From contig JAOUJW010000023.1 in assembly GCA_029882975.1 (NCBI GenBank), forward strand, positions 1 through 64,000: a stretch of 64,000 nt of DNA, in the 5' to 3' direction. The notes under the pieces are model-generated. The model saw nothing but the letters and a program-made list of their open reading frames with translations, was not told the origin of the DNA and searched no databases. Every line of letters begins with the position of its first letter. Within the stretch, counting starts at the first letter, position 1. The position numbers and the translations under genes are program-made. Shown piece after piece: positions 43,957 through 54,281 of this stretch. Source of the DNA: Gammaproteobacteria bacterium. Lineage in GTDB: Bacteria; Pseudomonadota; Gammaproteobacteria; SZUA-152.

Positions 43957-44504
43957 CTATTGACGCAGAGTCAACGTGTCGCCTTTTTGACTAAACTCAT
44001 TTGTTTAAGAAAGGCCATACCTAACAAGATACTGCTTTCCTGAACATTGGGATTAATGCTGCCACGCACATCGTTGAGCACGATATTCCCTAAGGCAACG
44101 CTATCCAACCGCGTTAAATAAACTTGAGCCGGACCTTTGGCTGTCTGATATGTCATCACAGCGCCACGTTTCAAACCCAGTCGCGCCGCCACATTAGCTG
44201 GAATAGAGATATCAGAAGCACCGGTATCCAACATAAACTCCACTCCATGACCATTGATCTCCCCATTGGCGACGTAATGGCCGAAACGGTTCCGCTGTAA
44301 TACCACCTCACGTACCCCCTGCTGAGTTACCCGGTTTGCCACGTTTTGATTGGGATTGCGTTCCGATTCACTCCAAAACCAAAAATAGGCACTAAAAAGG
44401 GATAACAACACCAACCACATAAGCATCATCATGCCCAAGCCAATTCGACTGGTATCGTTGGAATTGGTGGCGTTGTTATTGGGGTTTGAGGGTTCTGTAC
44501 TCAT
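43957..44504 (-). pseudogene. Retropepsin-like aspartic protease (clan AA, TIGR02281-like), C-terminal frameshift
   Basis: A membrane-anchored periplasmic protease of about 180 residues. A transmembrane helix at about residues 20-42 is followed by the retropepsin domain with the active site FMLDTGASDISIPA. As read, the frame stops at 43971 after MSLVKKATR. If one A is added to the A5 run at 43984-43988 (T5 on the plus strand), the frame continues GDTLTLRQ and stops at 43957-43959; that is the usual C-terminal ending of this family as I recall. So the gene has lost one base or the consensus has an error. The protease core is complete in either case. The ATG at 44504 is used; the open frame extends to a GTG at 44531. 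Confidence 0.8.
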
Positions 44505-44817
44505 AAAATGCGCGTACCCGGTTTTGGTCACTGCTGAAACAAAAGTTTGCCCTGCTTGGTCTGCTGATTATGACTGTGATAATCTCGCAACATTCCCAAG
44601 CTACTATGCAATCGCCGTCACAACCCTCAGTAACACTTGGTTTATTACGGGTTTACGGATTTGTTTGCAGCTTAACCATGCTGTCTTTATAATAAGGCTA
44701 ATCCTACGTAAATTGTTAGAGGAATCCCAACATTCCTTACGTAATCAACCGAAAAAGGTTGATCGATTATCCTATAATTATTATCAAGTATTGCAAGAAA
44801 ACCGCGAAAGGACATTA

Positions 44818-45702
44818 ATGTTTAAGAGTTACCCTAAGGCCTTGATTTGCCACTGTGCGGCAATCATGACCGTGCTGCTGACCCCGGCACTCCATGCAGA
44901 AAGTATCAACAATGTTATCCATTGGGCCGGGTGCGGTATTACCAAAAAAGCTTTTATGGCCGAATTGGCAACCGCTTACGAAACCAGAACCAGTATAAAA
45001 GTGGTATTGGACGGCGGTGGCGCTACAAAAGGCATACGTGACACGGTCAGCTTACGCATTGACATGGGTGGAACCTGCCGCATGACATTGCCGGAAGAGA
45101 ACAGTTCCGAGATGCACGCCACTCTACACCCGGTCGCCTGGGATGCTCTGGCCATTATTACCAATGAAACCAATCCGGTGAACAATCTCACTGAGGATCA
45201 AATTCGTAAAATTTATACCGGAAAGATCAAAAACTGGAAAGATGTTGGGGGACCCAATGCCCCGATACATTTGTATGTCCGGAAAGGAAGCATATCCGGC
45301 GTCGGTTACGCCATACGCCAGTATTTATTCCGCGATAGCTCAGTGCAATTTGACACCGAATACGTGGTCGCTTCATCCACTCCACTGGAAAAGGCGATTG
45401 AAAAGGACCGCTTTGCCATGGGTATTACCGGCGTCAGCAGCGCCCGCAAGCGGAACGTAAAAATTCTCAGCTTTGATGGCCGAGTGCCGAGCTATGAAAA
45501 TGTACGCAGTGGCAAATACGGTTTATTCCGACCACTTTATTTAGTCACCGGCCCTTCACCTACTAAAAAAGTTCAGGACTTTATTGAGTTCGCCACCAAT
45601 GAAGAAGGCCAGGAAATCATTCGCAACAACGGCACGGTACCCTATGCTGACGGCTTGGCCTTAATGCGCAAAATGCTCATTTACGGCTTTGGGGTTCGCT
45701 AG
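44818..45702 (+). CDS. Phosphate/ion-binding periplasmic protein (PstS-like, PBP superfamily)
   Basis: A 294-residue exported binding protein. The signal peptide spans residues 1-27 (cleavage after LHAE). The mature part shows the PBP_like domain: GCGITKKAFMAELATAYE at the start, VAWDALAIITNETNPVNNLTEDQIRKIYTGKIKNWKDVGG in the middle (the LT-x-x-Q-IYTG block of PstS-like proteins), and FVQDFIEF-like end (KKVQDFIEFATNEEGQEII). The frame is open to 44431 but the ATG at 44818 has GAAAGGA and a TATAAT at 44773-44778 upstream. No pstCAB genes follow, so it may have a sensory or accessory role; ligand unknown. Confidence 0.85.
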   Translation: MFKSYPKALICHCAAIMTVLLTPALHAESINNVIHWAGCGITKKAFMAELATAYETRTSIKVVLDGGGATKGIRDTVSLRIDMGGTCRMTLPEENSSEMHATLHPVAWDALAIITNETNPVNNLTEDQIRKIYTGKIKNWKDVGGPNAPIHLYVRKGSISGVGYAIRQYLFRDSSVQFDTEYVVASSTPLEKAIEKDRFAMGITGVSSARKRNVKILSFDGRVPSYENVRSGKYGLFRPLYLVTGPSPTKKVQDFIEFATNEEGQEIIRNNGTVPYADGLALMRKMLIYGFGVR

Positions 45703-45744
45703 TAGCTCAGCCACATTGTCCGCCAGCCACATTGGCAATTGCGT

Positions 45745-45761
45745 TGCGCCCTCCTGGCGCA
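45745..45761. terminator. Bidirectional terminator candidate between converging genes
   Basis: TGCGCC (45745-45750) pairs with GGCGCA (45756-45761) with a 5-nt loop, between the ends of the binding-protein gene and the DAHP synthase gene. GC-rich but without T-runs. Confidence 0.35.
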
Positions 45762-45773
45762 GTGGCCACTCGG

Positions 45774-46835
45774 CTAACGTTGACGCCGTTTTTCCACCGC
45801 TTCGGCAAACAATTCCAGCAGAGGCATCGTATCATCCCAGGACAGACAACCATCCGTGATACTCTGACCATACACCAGTGACCGGTCCGGAATCACATCC
45901 TGACGCCCACCCACCAGATGGCTTTCGATCATAGCACCCATAATGCGTTGATCACCGGCGCTGATTTGTGCCGCCACATCTTGCCCCACATCCACCTGAC
46001 GTTGAAACTGCTTACGGCTGTTGGCATGACTCAAATCGATCATGATGCGTGCATCTAATCCGGCTTTTTGCAAACCCGCAGCTGCTACCGCCACACTTTT
46101 TGCGTCATAGTTCGGTTCACGTCCGCCGCGCAGAATTACATGACAATCATCGTTCCCGGAAGTGGCAAAAATGGCTGATTTACCTTCCATGGTCATGGAC
46201 AGAAAATTGTGAGGCCGATTGGCCGCACGTACCGCATCAATGGCAATCGTTAAAGTACCATCCGTCCCGTTTTTAAAACCGATAGGACAGGACAAACCGG
46301 AAGCTAACTCGCGATGTAACTGGCTTTCTGTGGTTCGGGCACCAATAGCCCCCCAGCTCACCAGATCGGCTATATACTGCGGTGTAATTAAGTCTAAAAA
46401 CTCAGTACCCGCCGGCATACCCAGACTATTGATATCATTGAGCAAACGCCGCGCAAGACTCAGCCCCTTGTTGATTTCAAAACTGTTATCCAGGTTTGGA
46501 TCATTGATTAAGCCCTTCCAGCCCACGGTGGTGCGTGGTTTCTCAAAATAAACCCGCATGACCACCATGAGCTGCTGATCCAACTGATCTCTGAGCTGCT
46601 TCAGCTTTTGAGCATAATCCATGGCCGCATCCGGGTCATGGATGGAACAAGGCCCCACAATCACCAACAAGCGGTCATCCTGATTATGCAAGATACGGTG
46701 GATTTGCTGCCGCGCACCGGCCACGGTATCCACCACCTGCTCGCTCACCGGAAATTGCTGGTGCACCTGCGCAGGAGTAAGCACTTCTTTGATGTCTAGT
46801 ATACGTAAATCTTCGTTTTTGCTTTTCATTGGCAC
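45774..46835 (-). CDS. aroG: 3-Deoxy-7-phosphoheptulonate (DAHP) synthase, class I
   Basis: A 353-residue enzyme that condenses phosphoenolpyruvate and erythrose 4-phosphate in the first step of the shikimate pathway. Class I AroFGH motifs are plain: VIVGPCSIHD, MRVYFEKPRTTVGWKGLINDP, GARTTESQLHRELASGLS and DLSHANSRKQ. The isozyme (which amino acid inhibits it) cannot be decided; the symbol reflects the family. It is a single gene, 53 bp after metH in the same direction. Confidence 0.93.
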   Translation of the reverse strand: MPMKSKNEDLRILDIKEVLTPAQVHQQFPVSEQVVDTVAGARQQIHRILHNQDDRLLVIVGPCSIHDPDAAMDYAQKLKQLRDQLDQQLMVVMRVYFEKPRTTVGWKGLINDPNLDNSFEINKGLSLARRLLNDINSLGMPAGTEFLDLITPQYIADLVSWGAIGARTTESQLHRELASGLSCPIGFKNGTDGTLTIAIDAVRAANRPHNFLSMTMEGKSAIFATSGNDDCHVILRGGREPNYDAKSVAVAAAGLQKAGLDARIMIDLSHANSRKQFQRQVDVGQDVAAQISAGDQRIMGAMIESHLVGGRQDVIPDRSLVYGQSITDGCLSWDDTMPLLELFAEAVEKRRQR

Positions 46836-46888
46836 AACTACTTCGTCAATAAATTCATCAATAATTTAACGTTCCAACGGGAGTCCCG

Positions 46889-49800
46889 TTACTCATAACC
46901 TAAATTCGGTGCAAGCCAGCGTTCCGTATCCTGCAAACTCATGGCTTTACGCGCACTGTAAGAGCGAACCTGATCCCGGTTGATTTTGCCCACCGCAAAA
47001 TAGCTGGATTGTGGGTGGGAAAAATAAAATCCACTCACCGAGGCGGTGGGCATCATGGCATAAGATTCGGTAATAGATATACCAGTATTCTTCTCAACAT
47101 CCAATAACTGCCACAATAGCGCTTTTTCGGTGTGGTCCGGGCAGGCCGGATACCCCGGTGCCGGCCGAATGCCATGGTATTCTTCATGAATTAATTGCTC
47201 ATTGGAACAGGACTCCTGCGCTGCATAGCCCCAGACTTCCTTGCGCACTTTTTCGTGCAAGCACTCGGCAAAGGCTTCGGCAAGACGGTCCGCTAAGGCC
47301 TTGAGCATAATTTCGTTGTCAATTTCATGTTTTTGTTCAAAGATTTGCAGCTGTTTTTCAATACCCAAACCGGTAGTCAAGGCAAAAGCACCGAGGTAGT
47401 CCTTCAAACCCGTGTCGCGGGGCGCCACAAAATCACTGAGGCATCGATTGGGCTTACCGGCGGGTTTTTCCTGCTGCTGCCGTAAATGGTGCAAGCGCAT
47501 CAATACTTCATTACGCTGATCATCGGTATATAACTCGACATCGTCATCGTCGACACTGGATGCCGGGAAAATCCCCACCACGGCCCGAGCTTGTAACCAG
47601 TTTTCACTAATAAGCTGATCCAACATGGCTTGAGCATCCGCAAAAAGTTTCCGAGCCTGCTCCCCTTTGATGGGGTCATTCAACAACTTGGGATAGCTGC
47701 CTTTCAATTCCCAAGTATGGAAAAACGGAGTCCAATCAATATAGGGTCGAAGTTGTTCCAGGGGCATTTCGATCACTTGCACACCGCTTTGGGCCGGCAG
47801 CGGTGGCTTGTAGGTGCCCCAGTCCAGCGCGACTTTGTTCTGCCGTGCCTGTTCCAGACTAAGCCAGCGGGTTTGAGCCCGTTTCCCCGCCTGGTTCTTT
47901 CGTACCGTTTCATATTCCTGGCGAGTCTTCGCCACAAAATCCTGACGCAAATCGTTACTCAATAGCTGTTGCGCCACACCGACCGCACGCGATGCGTCTT
48001 TGACCCACACGACGGGATGTTCATAATTAGGTTCAATTTTAACGGCTGTATGAGCCTTGGAGGTGGTGGCACCGCCAATTAACAAAGGGATACTGAATCC
48101 CAGGCGGGCCATTTCCTTAGCCATATGAGCCATTTCCTCCAAAGAAGGAGTAATCAGACCCGACAAGCCGATGATGTCCACATTGTGTTCCTTGGCTGCG
48201 TCCAGAATTTTCGCAGCAGGGACCATAACGCCCAAATCGATCACTTCAAAGTTATTACATTGCAACACCACACCCACAATGTTCTTGCCAATGTCGTGTA
48301 CATCCCCTTTGACGGTTGCCAGCAGTATTTTGCCGGCGCTGGAGGAACCGGCGTCTTTTTCCGCTTCAATGTAAGGGATTAAATGCGCCACAGCTTTTTT
48401 CATGACCCGAGCACTTTTCACAACTTGGGGCAAAAACATTTTACCGTCACCAAACAGGTCGCCCACGGTGTTCATGCCATCCATTAAGGGGCCTTCGATC
48501 ACATGAATGGGTCGCTCAGCCTGCAAGCGAGCCTCTTCTGTATCCTGCTCCACATATAGATCCACACCTTTGACCAAGGCATGGGCCAAGCGCTGGGCGA
48601 CGGGTAGTTCGCGCCAGCTCAAATCTTCCTGGCGCGCTCTGGTACCACCCTCACCTTTAAATTGATCGGCAATTTCCAACAACCGGTCAGTCGCATCTTC
48701 GCGCCGGTTTAGCACCACATCCTCAACCCGCTGGCGCAACTCTTCCGGAATCTCCTCATACACCGTTAACTGACCGGCATTGACGATCCCCATATCCATA
48801 CCGGCTTTGACGGCGTGATATAAAAATACGGAGTGAATCGCTTCCCGCACAGGCTCATTGCCCCGGAAAGAAAACGACACATTAGAAACACCGCCTGAGA
48901 TTTTGCTGTGGGGCAATATCGTCTTGATGTCTTGGGTGGCTTCAATAAAGTCCATACCGTAGTTATTGTGTTCAGCAATACCGGTAGCCACCGCAAAAAT
49001 ATTGGGGTCAAAAATAATATCTGCAGGATCAAAGCCTACTTGTTCAGTGAGAATCCGGTATGCGCGCCGACAAATTTCCACTTTGCGCTCACGAGTATCG
49101 GCCTGCCCTTGCTCGTCAAACGCCATGACAATTACTGCCGCACCATAACGCTTCACCAGCGTAGCCTGTTCAATAAATGCCGGTTCACCCTCTTTCAAGC
49201 TAATGGAGTTCACCACCCCTTTACCCTGAATACATTTCAAACCGGCCTCTATAATCGGCCACTTGGAGGAATCGATCATAATGGGCACACGGGCAATATC
49301 CGGCTCCGCCGCGAGCAAATTCAGAAATGTTACCATAGCCTGCTCACCATCCAACATGGCTTCATCCATATTGACGTCAATGATCTGGGCACCGTTCTCC
49401 ACTTGCTGCCGGGCCACATCCAGTGCGGTGGCGTAGTCATCTTCCAGAATCAAACGTTTGAAGCGGGCCGAACCGGTCACGTTGGTGCGCTCACCCACAT
49501 TTACAAACAAGCTGGTCTCGTCAATATTCAAAGGTTCCAGCCCACTGAGACGGCATTGGGGCTTATGCTGCGGAACCTGGCGCGGTGTGTGCGGGCGCAC
49601 TGCTGCGGCGATAGCCTTAATGTGGGCCGGCGTGGTTCCGCAGCACCCGCCAACGATATTCAAAAACCCCTGTTGTGCCCATTCACCGATATGCTCCGCC
49701 ATGGACTCCGGCGTTTCGTCGTAACCGCCAAAGGCATTGGGCAAGCCTGCATTGGGATGTGCGCTCACCGGCACATCTGCCACTGCTGCCAATTCTTCCA

Positions 49801-50557
49801 CGTATTGACGTAATTCGGTGGGCCCCAGGGCACAATTCAAACCCACACTCACTGGCGCCGCGTGACGGACGGAATTCCAGAATGCCTCCACCACCTGCCC
49901 GGACAGGGTGCGTCCGCTTACGTCAGGAATGGTACCTGAGATCATCACCGGCAGCCGTGTTTGTGTCTGCTCAAAATATCGCTCAATGGCAAAAATCGCG
50001 GCTTTGGCATTGAGTGTGTCGAAAATGGTCTCCACCAGGAGAACATCCACCTTCCCTTTGACTAAAGCCGCCGTCGCTTCGGCATAGTCCTCTACCAAGC
50101 GATCAAAGGTGACATTACGCGCACCGGGATCATTCACGTCTGGGGAGATGGACGCAGAGCGTGGGGTGGGACCGAGAACACCGGCCACAAATCGGGGAAT
50201 GCCGGTTTGCCGCGCCACTTCATCAGCGGCTTCGCGCGCCAATTGGGCTGACGCTAAGTTTAACTCCACCACCAAATCTTCCATGCCATAATCCGCCATG
50301 GAAACGCGGGTACAACCAAAGGTATTGGTTTCAATAATATCCGCACCCGCCTCTAAATACTGGGTGTGGATTTGTTTGATAATTTTCGGTTGCGTCAGGG
50401 TCAATAGGTCATTATTGCCTTTTAGCTCTCTGGGATAGTCCTTAAATCGCTCACCCCGGTACTCAGCCTCGCCCAACTCGTGTTTCTGTATCATAGTGCC
50501 CATAGCACCATCGAGAATGAGTATGCGTTCTTTTATGAGTTGCTCAATGCTGGCCAT
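46889..50557 (-). CDS. metH: Cobalamin-dependent methionine synthase
   Basis: A 1222-residue enzyme transferring the methyl group of methyl-THF to homocysteine through cobalamin. Domains in order: homocysteine/zinc domain ([33 protein letters not shown] with the Zn cysteines), pterin domain ([16 protein letters not shown]), cobalamin domain ([14 protein letters not shown], with the Co-ligating His in D-x-H-x-x-G), and the SAM reactivation domain to the C-terminus. Length matches E. coli MetH. The ATG at 50557 has GGAA upstream and is preferred over a TTG at 50569. I found no recognisable SAH or cobalamin riboswitch in the leader. Confidence 0.97.
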   Translation of the reverse strand: MASIEQLIKERILILDGAMGTMIQKHELGEAEYRGERFKDYPRELKGNNDLLTLTQPKIIKQIHTQYLEAGADIIETNTFGCTRVSMADYGMEDLVVELNLASAQLAREAADEVARQTGIPRFVAGVLGPTPRSASISPDVNDPGARNVTFDRLVEDYAEATAALVKGKVDVLLVETIFDTLNAKAAIFAIERYFEQTQTRLPVMISGTIPDVSGRTLSGQVVEAFWNSVRHAAPVSVGLNCALGPTELRQYVEELAAVADVPVSAHPNAGLPNAFGGYDETPESMAEHIGEWAQQGFLNIVGGCCGTTPAHIKAIAAAVRPHTPRQVPQHKPQCRLSGLEPLNIDETSLFVNVGERTNVTGSARFKRLILEDDYATALDVARQQVENGAQIIDVNMDEAMLDGEQAMVTFLNLLAAEPDIARVPIMIDSSKWPIIEAGLKCIQGKGVVNSISLKEGEPAFIEQATLVKRYGAAVIVMAFDEQGQADTRERKVEICRRAYRILTEQVGFDPADIIFDPNIFAVATGIAEHNNYGMDFIEATQDIKTILPHSKISGGVSNVSFSFRGNEPVREAIHSVFLYHAVKAGMDMGIVNAGQLTVYEEIPEELRQRVEDVVLNRREDATDRLLEIADQFKGEGGTRARQEDLSWRELPVAQRLAHALVKGVDLYVEQDTEEARLQAERPIHVIEGPLMDGMNTVGDLFGDGKMFLPQVVKSARVMKKAVAHLIPYIEAEKDAGSSSAGKILLATVKGDVHDIGKNIVGVVLQCNNFEVIDLGVMVPAAKILDAAKEHNVDIIGLSGLITPSLEEMAHMAKEMARLGFSIPLLIGGATTSKAHTAVKIEPNYEHPVVWVKDASRAVGVAQQLLSNDLRQDFVAKTRQEYETVRKNQAGKRAQTRWLSLEQARQNKVALDWGTYKPPLPAQSGVQVIEMPLEQLRPYIDWTPFFHTWELKGSYPKLLNDPIKGEQARKLFADAQAMLDQLISENWLQARAVVGIFPASSVDDDDVELYTDDQRNEVLMRLHHLRQQQEKPAGKPNRCLSDFVAPRDTGLKDYLGAFALTTGLGIEKQLQIFEQKHEIDNEIMLKALADRLAEAFAECLHEKVRKEVWGYAAQESCSNEQLIHEEYHGIRPAPGYPACPDHTEKALLWQLLDVEKNTGISITESYAMMPTASVSGFYFSHPQSSYFAVGKINRDQVRSYSARKAMSLQDTERWLAPNLGYE

Positions 50558-50687
50558 TACCGATTCCAATTCCTATTGACAGAAAGAAAAGCCCGCTATT
50601 CTACCACGGAACCACAGACCTGCCGCTTAAAAGGGTAAAAAATCTTAAGTTTTGACCGAAATGGCGGGAACGGAAGCCGACTTGGAA

Positions 50688-50717
50688 CCCTGACCAACCC
50701 CAGGGTCTGAACCCCTG
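50688..50717 (-). other. Mutually exclusive hairpin segments in the rhodanese-metH intergenic region
   Basis: Three segments CCCTG (50688-50692), CAGGG (50701-50705) and CCCTG (50713-50717) allow two alternative 5-bp hairpins that share the middle strand. This is switch-like geometry but the stems are short and there is no T-run. Confidence 0.25.
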
Positions 50718-50722
50718 CCCCC

Positions 50723-51142
50723 CTAACACTGAGCCCAAGGTAAGTTATGGAAACGCCAGCCACCGACGGAACTGCGGTGATGATTATCGTCCAGCTCACC
50801 CTCAAAACCTTCCTCCACATTGAAGATTTCGGTAAACCCCGCAGCCAGCAAGGCCTCTCCAGCTTCCAGTGAGCGTTTGCCACTACGGCAAATAAGAATG
50901 ACCGGAGCGCTCTTACCACCTTCCTTATGGCTCAGACCGCCCAACATCACTTGACGTACCTGTTTGACAAAATTGGGGTTAATGTCCCAATCGGGCTCAT
51001 CAATCCAGGGCACATGAACCGCGCCCACAGGGTGCCCCACGAATAAAAATTCCATTTCCGAGCGCACATCGATCAAAACGGTACGAGGATCCGTTTGAGT
51101 CATTTCATACGCTTGTTTGGGACTTAAGTTTTTCACACTCAC
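50723..51142 (-). CDS. Single-domain rhodanese-like sulfurtransferase
   Basis: A 139-residue sulfurtransferase. The persulfide-forming Cys is in the active loop CRSGKRS (about residues 87-93); the N-terminal VLIDVRSEMEF is the rhodanese CH2-type signature. The C-terminal extension GGWRFHNLPWAQC is typical of a subgroup common in sulfur-oxidising bacteria. It is cytoplasmic (no signal). It is co-oriented with metH (166 bp downstream), which may be partly coupled to it. Donor and acceptor are unknown. Confidence 0.88.
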   Translation of the reverse strand: MSVKNLSPKQAYEMTQTDPRTVLIDVRSEMEFLFVGHPVGAVHVPWIDEPDWDINPNFVKQVRQVMLGGLSHKEGGKSAPVILICRSGKRSLEAGEALLAAGFTEIFNVEEGFEGELDDNHHRSSVGGWRFHNLPWAQC

Positions 51143-51259
51143 GATGACGTTCCTTAATGTTAACTTTCACAGACCCCGGCACCCCCACAACGACCTACCG
51201 GATGGACCCTGTATTTATCCAGTTTGAATAGAAATTCCCTGGGTTCCAGGTTAAACTAT

Positions 51260-51278
51260 AAACCACACGGCGTGGTTT
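51260..51278. promoter_or_regulatory. Short perfect palindrome upstream of the acyltransferase gene
   Basis: AAACCAC (51260-51266) and GTGGTTT (51272-51278) are perfectly inverted around ACGGC, 43 bp before the preferred start at 51322. It might be an operator or an mRNA hairpin in the leader. Confidence 0.35.
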
Positions 51279-51321
51279 GAACACAATAAAACGGCGCAGA
51301 CTAAACCTTTCAATACAAACC

Positions 51322-52194
51322 ATGCGCACAATTCTGTCCAAGTTTCTTCTGATGTTTTTTTCTTACATGCCCCTGCCTCTGGCGCACGGCTGCGGTTGGG
51401 TTTTTGGGCAAATATTGTGGTGGTCCAACAATCGCCTGAAAAGAATCACAGCAACCAATATTACCTGGTGCTATCCCCACTTATCACAGCAACAAAAAAA
51501 ACGACTCTGCCGCACTTCCCTCATCGAATTGGCAAAAACCGCCACGGAAGCCGGTATTTTATGGCGCCCGGACGGATCAGGCATCAAACGGATCAAGCGC
51601 ATCAGCGGTGAAGATAAGCTACGTGAAGCCATGAGTTTAAATCGAGGCGTGATTATTGTTCCCCCACATTTCGGTGCCTGGGAATTAATAGGTTTATATA
51701 TATCGTCTATTGGACCCATGACAGCGCTATATAAGCCGCCCAAATTAGACGGCCTGGAACAAACTACGGTACAAGGAAGACAAGTGTTCGGAGCTAAAAC
51801 CGTACCGACAGACGTCAATGGAGTACGGCAATTGTATCAAGCATTAAAAAATCAGGAGTTTATTGCCATATTGCCGGATCAGGATCCCGGTGACGGAGGG
51901 GTGTTTGCGCCGTTTTTTGGCATTCAGACCAACACCATGGTGTTGTTGCCCCGACTCGCCGCCAAATTTCACTCCCCAAGCTTTTTCGCAGCGGCGCAAC
52001 GCTTACCCTGGGGCCGAGGTTACCATTTACATTTTATCCCCTGTTCTGATGGCATCTACAGCAAAGACCTGCAACAAGCCGCGACACAGATCAACCGGGG
52101 AGTGGAACAAGTGATCGCCTTAAGTCCGCCTCAGTACCAATGGTCTTATAAGCGCTTTAAAACCCGCCCTAAAGGTGAGGCTCGACCTTACTAA
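51322..52194 (+). CDS. Lipid A acyltransferase, LpxL/HtrB family
   Basis: A 290-residue inner-membrane acyltransferase that adds a secondary acyl chain to lipid A. A single N-terminal helix (about residues 4-28) precedes the catalytic domain, where the HX4E motif is GVIIVPPHFGAWELIG (His and Glu); the PDQDPGDGGVFAPFFG block is the family's second signature. I use the ATG at 51322; the frame also opens at a TTG at 51277, inside a palindrome. The product is close to LpxL or LpxP but chain preference is unknown. Confidence 0.9.
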   Translation: MRTILSKFLLMFFSYMPLPLAHGCGWVFGQILWWSNNRLKRITATNITWCYPHLSQQQKKRLCRTSLIELAKTATEAGILWRPDGSGIKRIKRISGEDKLREAMSLNRGVIIVPPHFGAWELIGLYISSIGPMTALYKPPKLDGLEQTTVQGRQVFGAKTVPTDVNGVRQLYQALKNQEFIAILPDQDPGDGGVFAPFFGIQTNTMVLLPRLAAKFHSPSFFAAAQRLPWGRGYHLHFIPCSDGIYSKDLQQAATQINRGVEQVIALSPPQYQWSYKRFKTRPKGEARPY

Positions 52195-52218
52195 GGAACT
52201 TCTTTTTTTCCTGAAACA

Positions 52219-52971
52219 CTACTGCACCAGAGCCACCCCCTGACTCTTGCTTTGCAAGAATTCCCGGGCTTCCTTGTGGCCTTGGGCAGCGGCAGTCTGC
52301 ATCCAGTATTGCGATTCCTCCTTGGAATCCTGACGCAGCGCCAGCAGTCGACCCAAATTATATTGCGCCGTTACCAGACCCTGTTGGGCGGCGCGCTCAT
52401 ACCAGGCGACGGCTTTGTAGGGATTGGCAATCACACCAAATCCGGTTTCGTACATATACGCCAGATTGTTTTGTGCAGCGGCATGTCCTTTCTGGGCATG
52501 GACATCCAACTCTGAGGCGGCAACACTGAATAACTGTTGTGCATCCGTGTCACTGTGCTGCACACGGCCATGCTGCACTAATAAGGCTTGGTAAAAAATG
52601 GCATTTACGTACCCTTGAGCTGCCGCCACGGTAAACCACTCAAAGGCTTTGTTATACTCGCTCAGATTTCGATAATGCTGTCCTAATTGAAATTGCGCCG
52701 ATGCCATTCCGGCATTCGCGGCCTGCCTCAGCCAATGTAAGGATTTTTTTGTATCCACTGCGCCTCCTTTGCCCTGTGCATATAACTCGGCCAAAAGATG
52801 AGTAGCACCTACATCCCCTTTCAGGGCTGCTTTTTCCAGGTGGGACCGTGCTTGGGAAAAATCGCCACGAGTGTATGCGACCAAACCTTCATCATAGTAA
52901 TCAGCAACCGAAGCGCAGGAAAAAAGCGATGAAAAAACAATGACATTGACCCAATGACTTTTTTGACGCAC
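52219..52971 (-). CDS. Sel1-repeat lipoprotein
   Basis: A 250-residue exported protein with a lipobox (LFSC at about residues 15-18). The rest is Sel1-like repeats of about 36 residues, for example GATHLLAELYAQGKGGAVDTKKSLHWLRQAANAG and AQNNLAYMYETGFGVIANPYKAVAWYERAAQQG (four to five repeats). Sel1 proteins serve as adaptors in the periplasm. It converges with the acyltransferase gene (24 bp between stops). Function unknown. Confidence 0.88.
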   Translation of the reverse strand: MRQKSHWVNVIVFSSLFSCASVADYYDEGLVAYTRGDFSQARSHLEKAALKGDVGATHLLAELYAQGKGGAVDTKKSLHWLRQAANAGMASAQFQLGQHYRNLSEYNKAFEWFTVAAAQGYVNAIFYQALLVQHGRVQHSDTDAQQLFSVAASELDVHAQKGHAAAQNNLAYMYETGFGVIANPYKAVAWYERAAQQGLVTAQYNLGRLLALRQDSKEESQYWMQTAAAQGHKEAREFLQSKSQGVALVQ

Positions 52972-53234
52972 ACAAGCCTCCCAAACATGCTGACACGCAG
53001 AAACCGGTATTATTTGCCGGTATCATTAGTGTCGACGGTATGCGGGGGGATCTTGATATGGGAAATGACTGATGTGAATTATGTCACAGAATAAGTTGGT
53101 ATTTATTCAGTTTAAAAAAGACCGATAAAATCATAATATGGATTGTAGAAAAGTACATCACTAAATTATATTATTGCTTATATGGGTCTATAATACTAAT
53201 ATACCGTTTAATCACCGATTAATATAAAAAAGCC

Positions 53235-54167
53235 ATGAAACTACAACAACTTCGATACATATGTGAAGTAGCCCGCCGCGGCCTCAACGTCTCCAGCGCC
53301 GCCGAACGGTTACATACGGCCCAATCCGGAATCAGCACCCAAATCAGACTCCTGGAAGAAGAGCTCAACGTCCAGATTTTTGAACGCCATGGAAAACGAC
53401 TGGTAGATACCACTCCAGTAGGGCGCGCCATTATTGAGATGTCCGAACGCATTCTCACGGAAACGGAAAACATTCATCAAATCAGCGAACAGCTGAATGA
53501 TCAAAACAAAGGCACCCTGTCCATTGCAACCATTCAGGCATATGCACATCACAGCCTGCCGCCCATTATCAGTCGATTTTCCAGTGAGTTCCCCGGCATT
53601 CAAATGCGAATCCACCAAGGTGATCCGGAACAGCTGACCGATATGGTCATGTCTCGCAATGCCGATATTGCCATCACCACAGCACCGGAAAACGTGCCGG
53701 ACGAACTGGTGATGCTCCCCTACAAACAATGGAATCTGGCGGTTATCACCCTGGCGGATCACCCCTTGCAGAAAATCCAACCACTGACCCTGGAAGCCAT
53801 AGCCGCTTACCCTTTGGTAACTTACGATTACACTTTTATGAGCCGATCCTCCATTAACTCGGCGTTCGACAAAAAAGGCCTAATGACCAATATCGCCCTT
53901 ACGGCCATGAGCTCGGAAATCATCAAAACCTATGTAGGCTTGGGATTGGGTGTGGGCCTGGTGGCGGAAACTTCCATTGACAAGGAAGATGACAATCTCA
54001 AAGTCATTGATGCCAGACATTTGTTCGAGCCGGGGTCCACCTATATTTGCCTGCACCGCGGCCGGCATATGCGAGATTACGTATACACCCTCATCTCGGA
54101 ATTGGCACCGGAATTAACTCGAGAAGTGGTGGAGCAAGCTATGTATAGAGAATCCACTTCTTCTTAA
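53235..54167 (+). CDS. cysB: CysB-type LysR family transcriptional regulator
   Basis: A 310-residue LysR-type regulator. The N-terminal winged helix is MKLQQLRYICEVARRGLNVSSAAERLHTAQSGISTQIRLLEEEL (first 20 residues alone are diagnostic of CysB), followed by the linker helix and a periplasmic-binding-protein-like effector domain. CysB activates sulfur assimilation genes, with N-acetylserine as inducer and sulfide or thiosulfate as anti-inducer. Length is slightly short of E. coli CysB (324). It stands alone after an AT-rich leader (53045-53234). Target genes are not in the window. Confidence 0.94.
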   Translation: MKLQQLRYICEVARRGLNVSSAAERLHTAQSGISTQIRLLEEELNVQIFERHGKRLVDTTPVGRAIIEMSERILTETENIHQISEQLNDQNKGTLSIATIQAYAHHSLPPIISRFSSEFPGIQMRIHQGDPEQLTDMVMSRNADIAITTAPENVPDELVMLPYKQWNLAVITLADHPLQKIQPLTLEAIAAYPLVTYDYTFMSRSSINSAFDKKGLMTNIALTAMSSEIIKTYVGLGLGVGLVAETSIDKEDDNLKVIDARHLFEPGSTYICLHRGRHMRDYVYTLISELAPELTREVVEQAMYRESTSS

Positions 54168-54198
54168 AGTACTGGATTCATTCCTTATCCCGCTAAAG

Positions 54199-54281
54199 TT
54201 GCGCTTGCCCGCCACATAATTCCGGCATTCTCGCGCCTAACTCCGGCTTTCTTGCGCGTAATTTGGTTTTCTTGCCACTAA
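54199..54281. repeat. Four decayed 21-bp tandem repeats
   Basis: Units end in TAA and start at 54199, 54220, 54241 and 54262 (the last is 20 bp). The best-conserved pair, 54220-54240 and 54241-54261, share CCGGC and CTTGCGCG/CTCGCGCC-type cores. They overlap the restored 3' end of the methyltransferase frame (7 codons per repeat). Confidence 0.55.

Noticed and set aside
50558-50722. SAH or cobalamin riboswitch in front of metH
   Set aside because: I looked for the conserved cores of both on the minus strand and found none; only short alternating hairpins are present.
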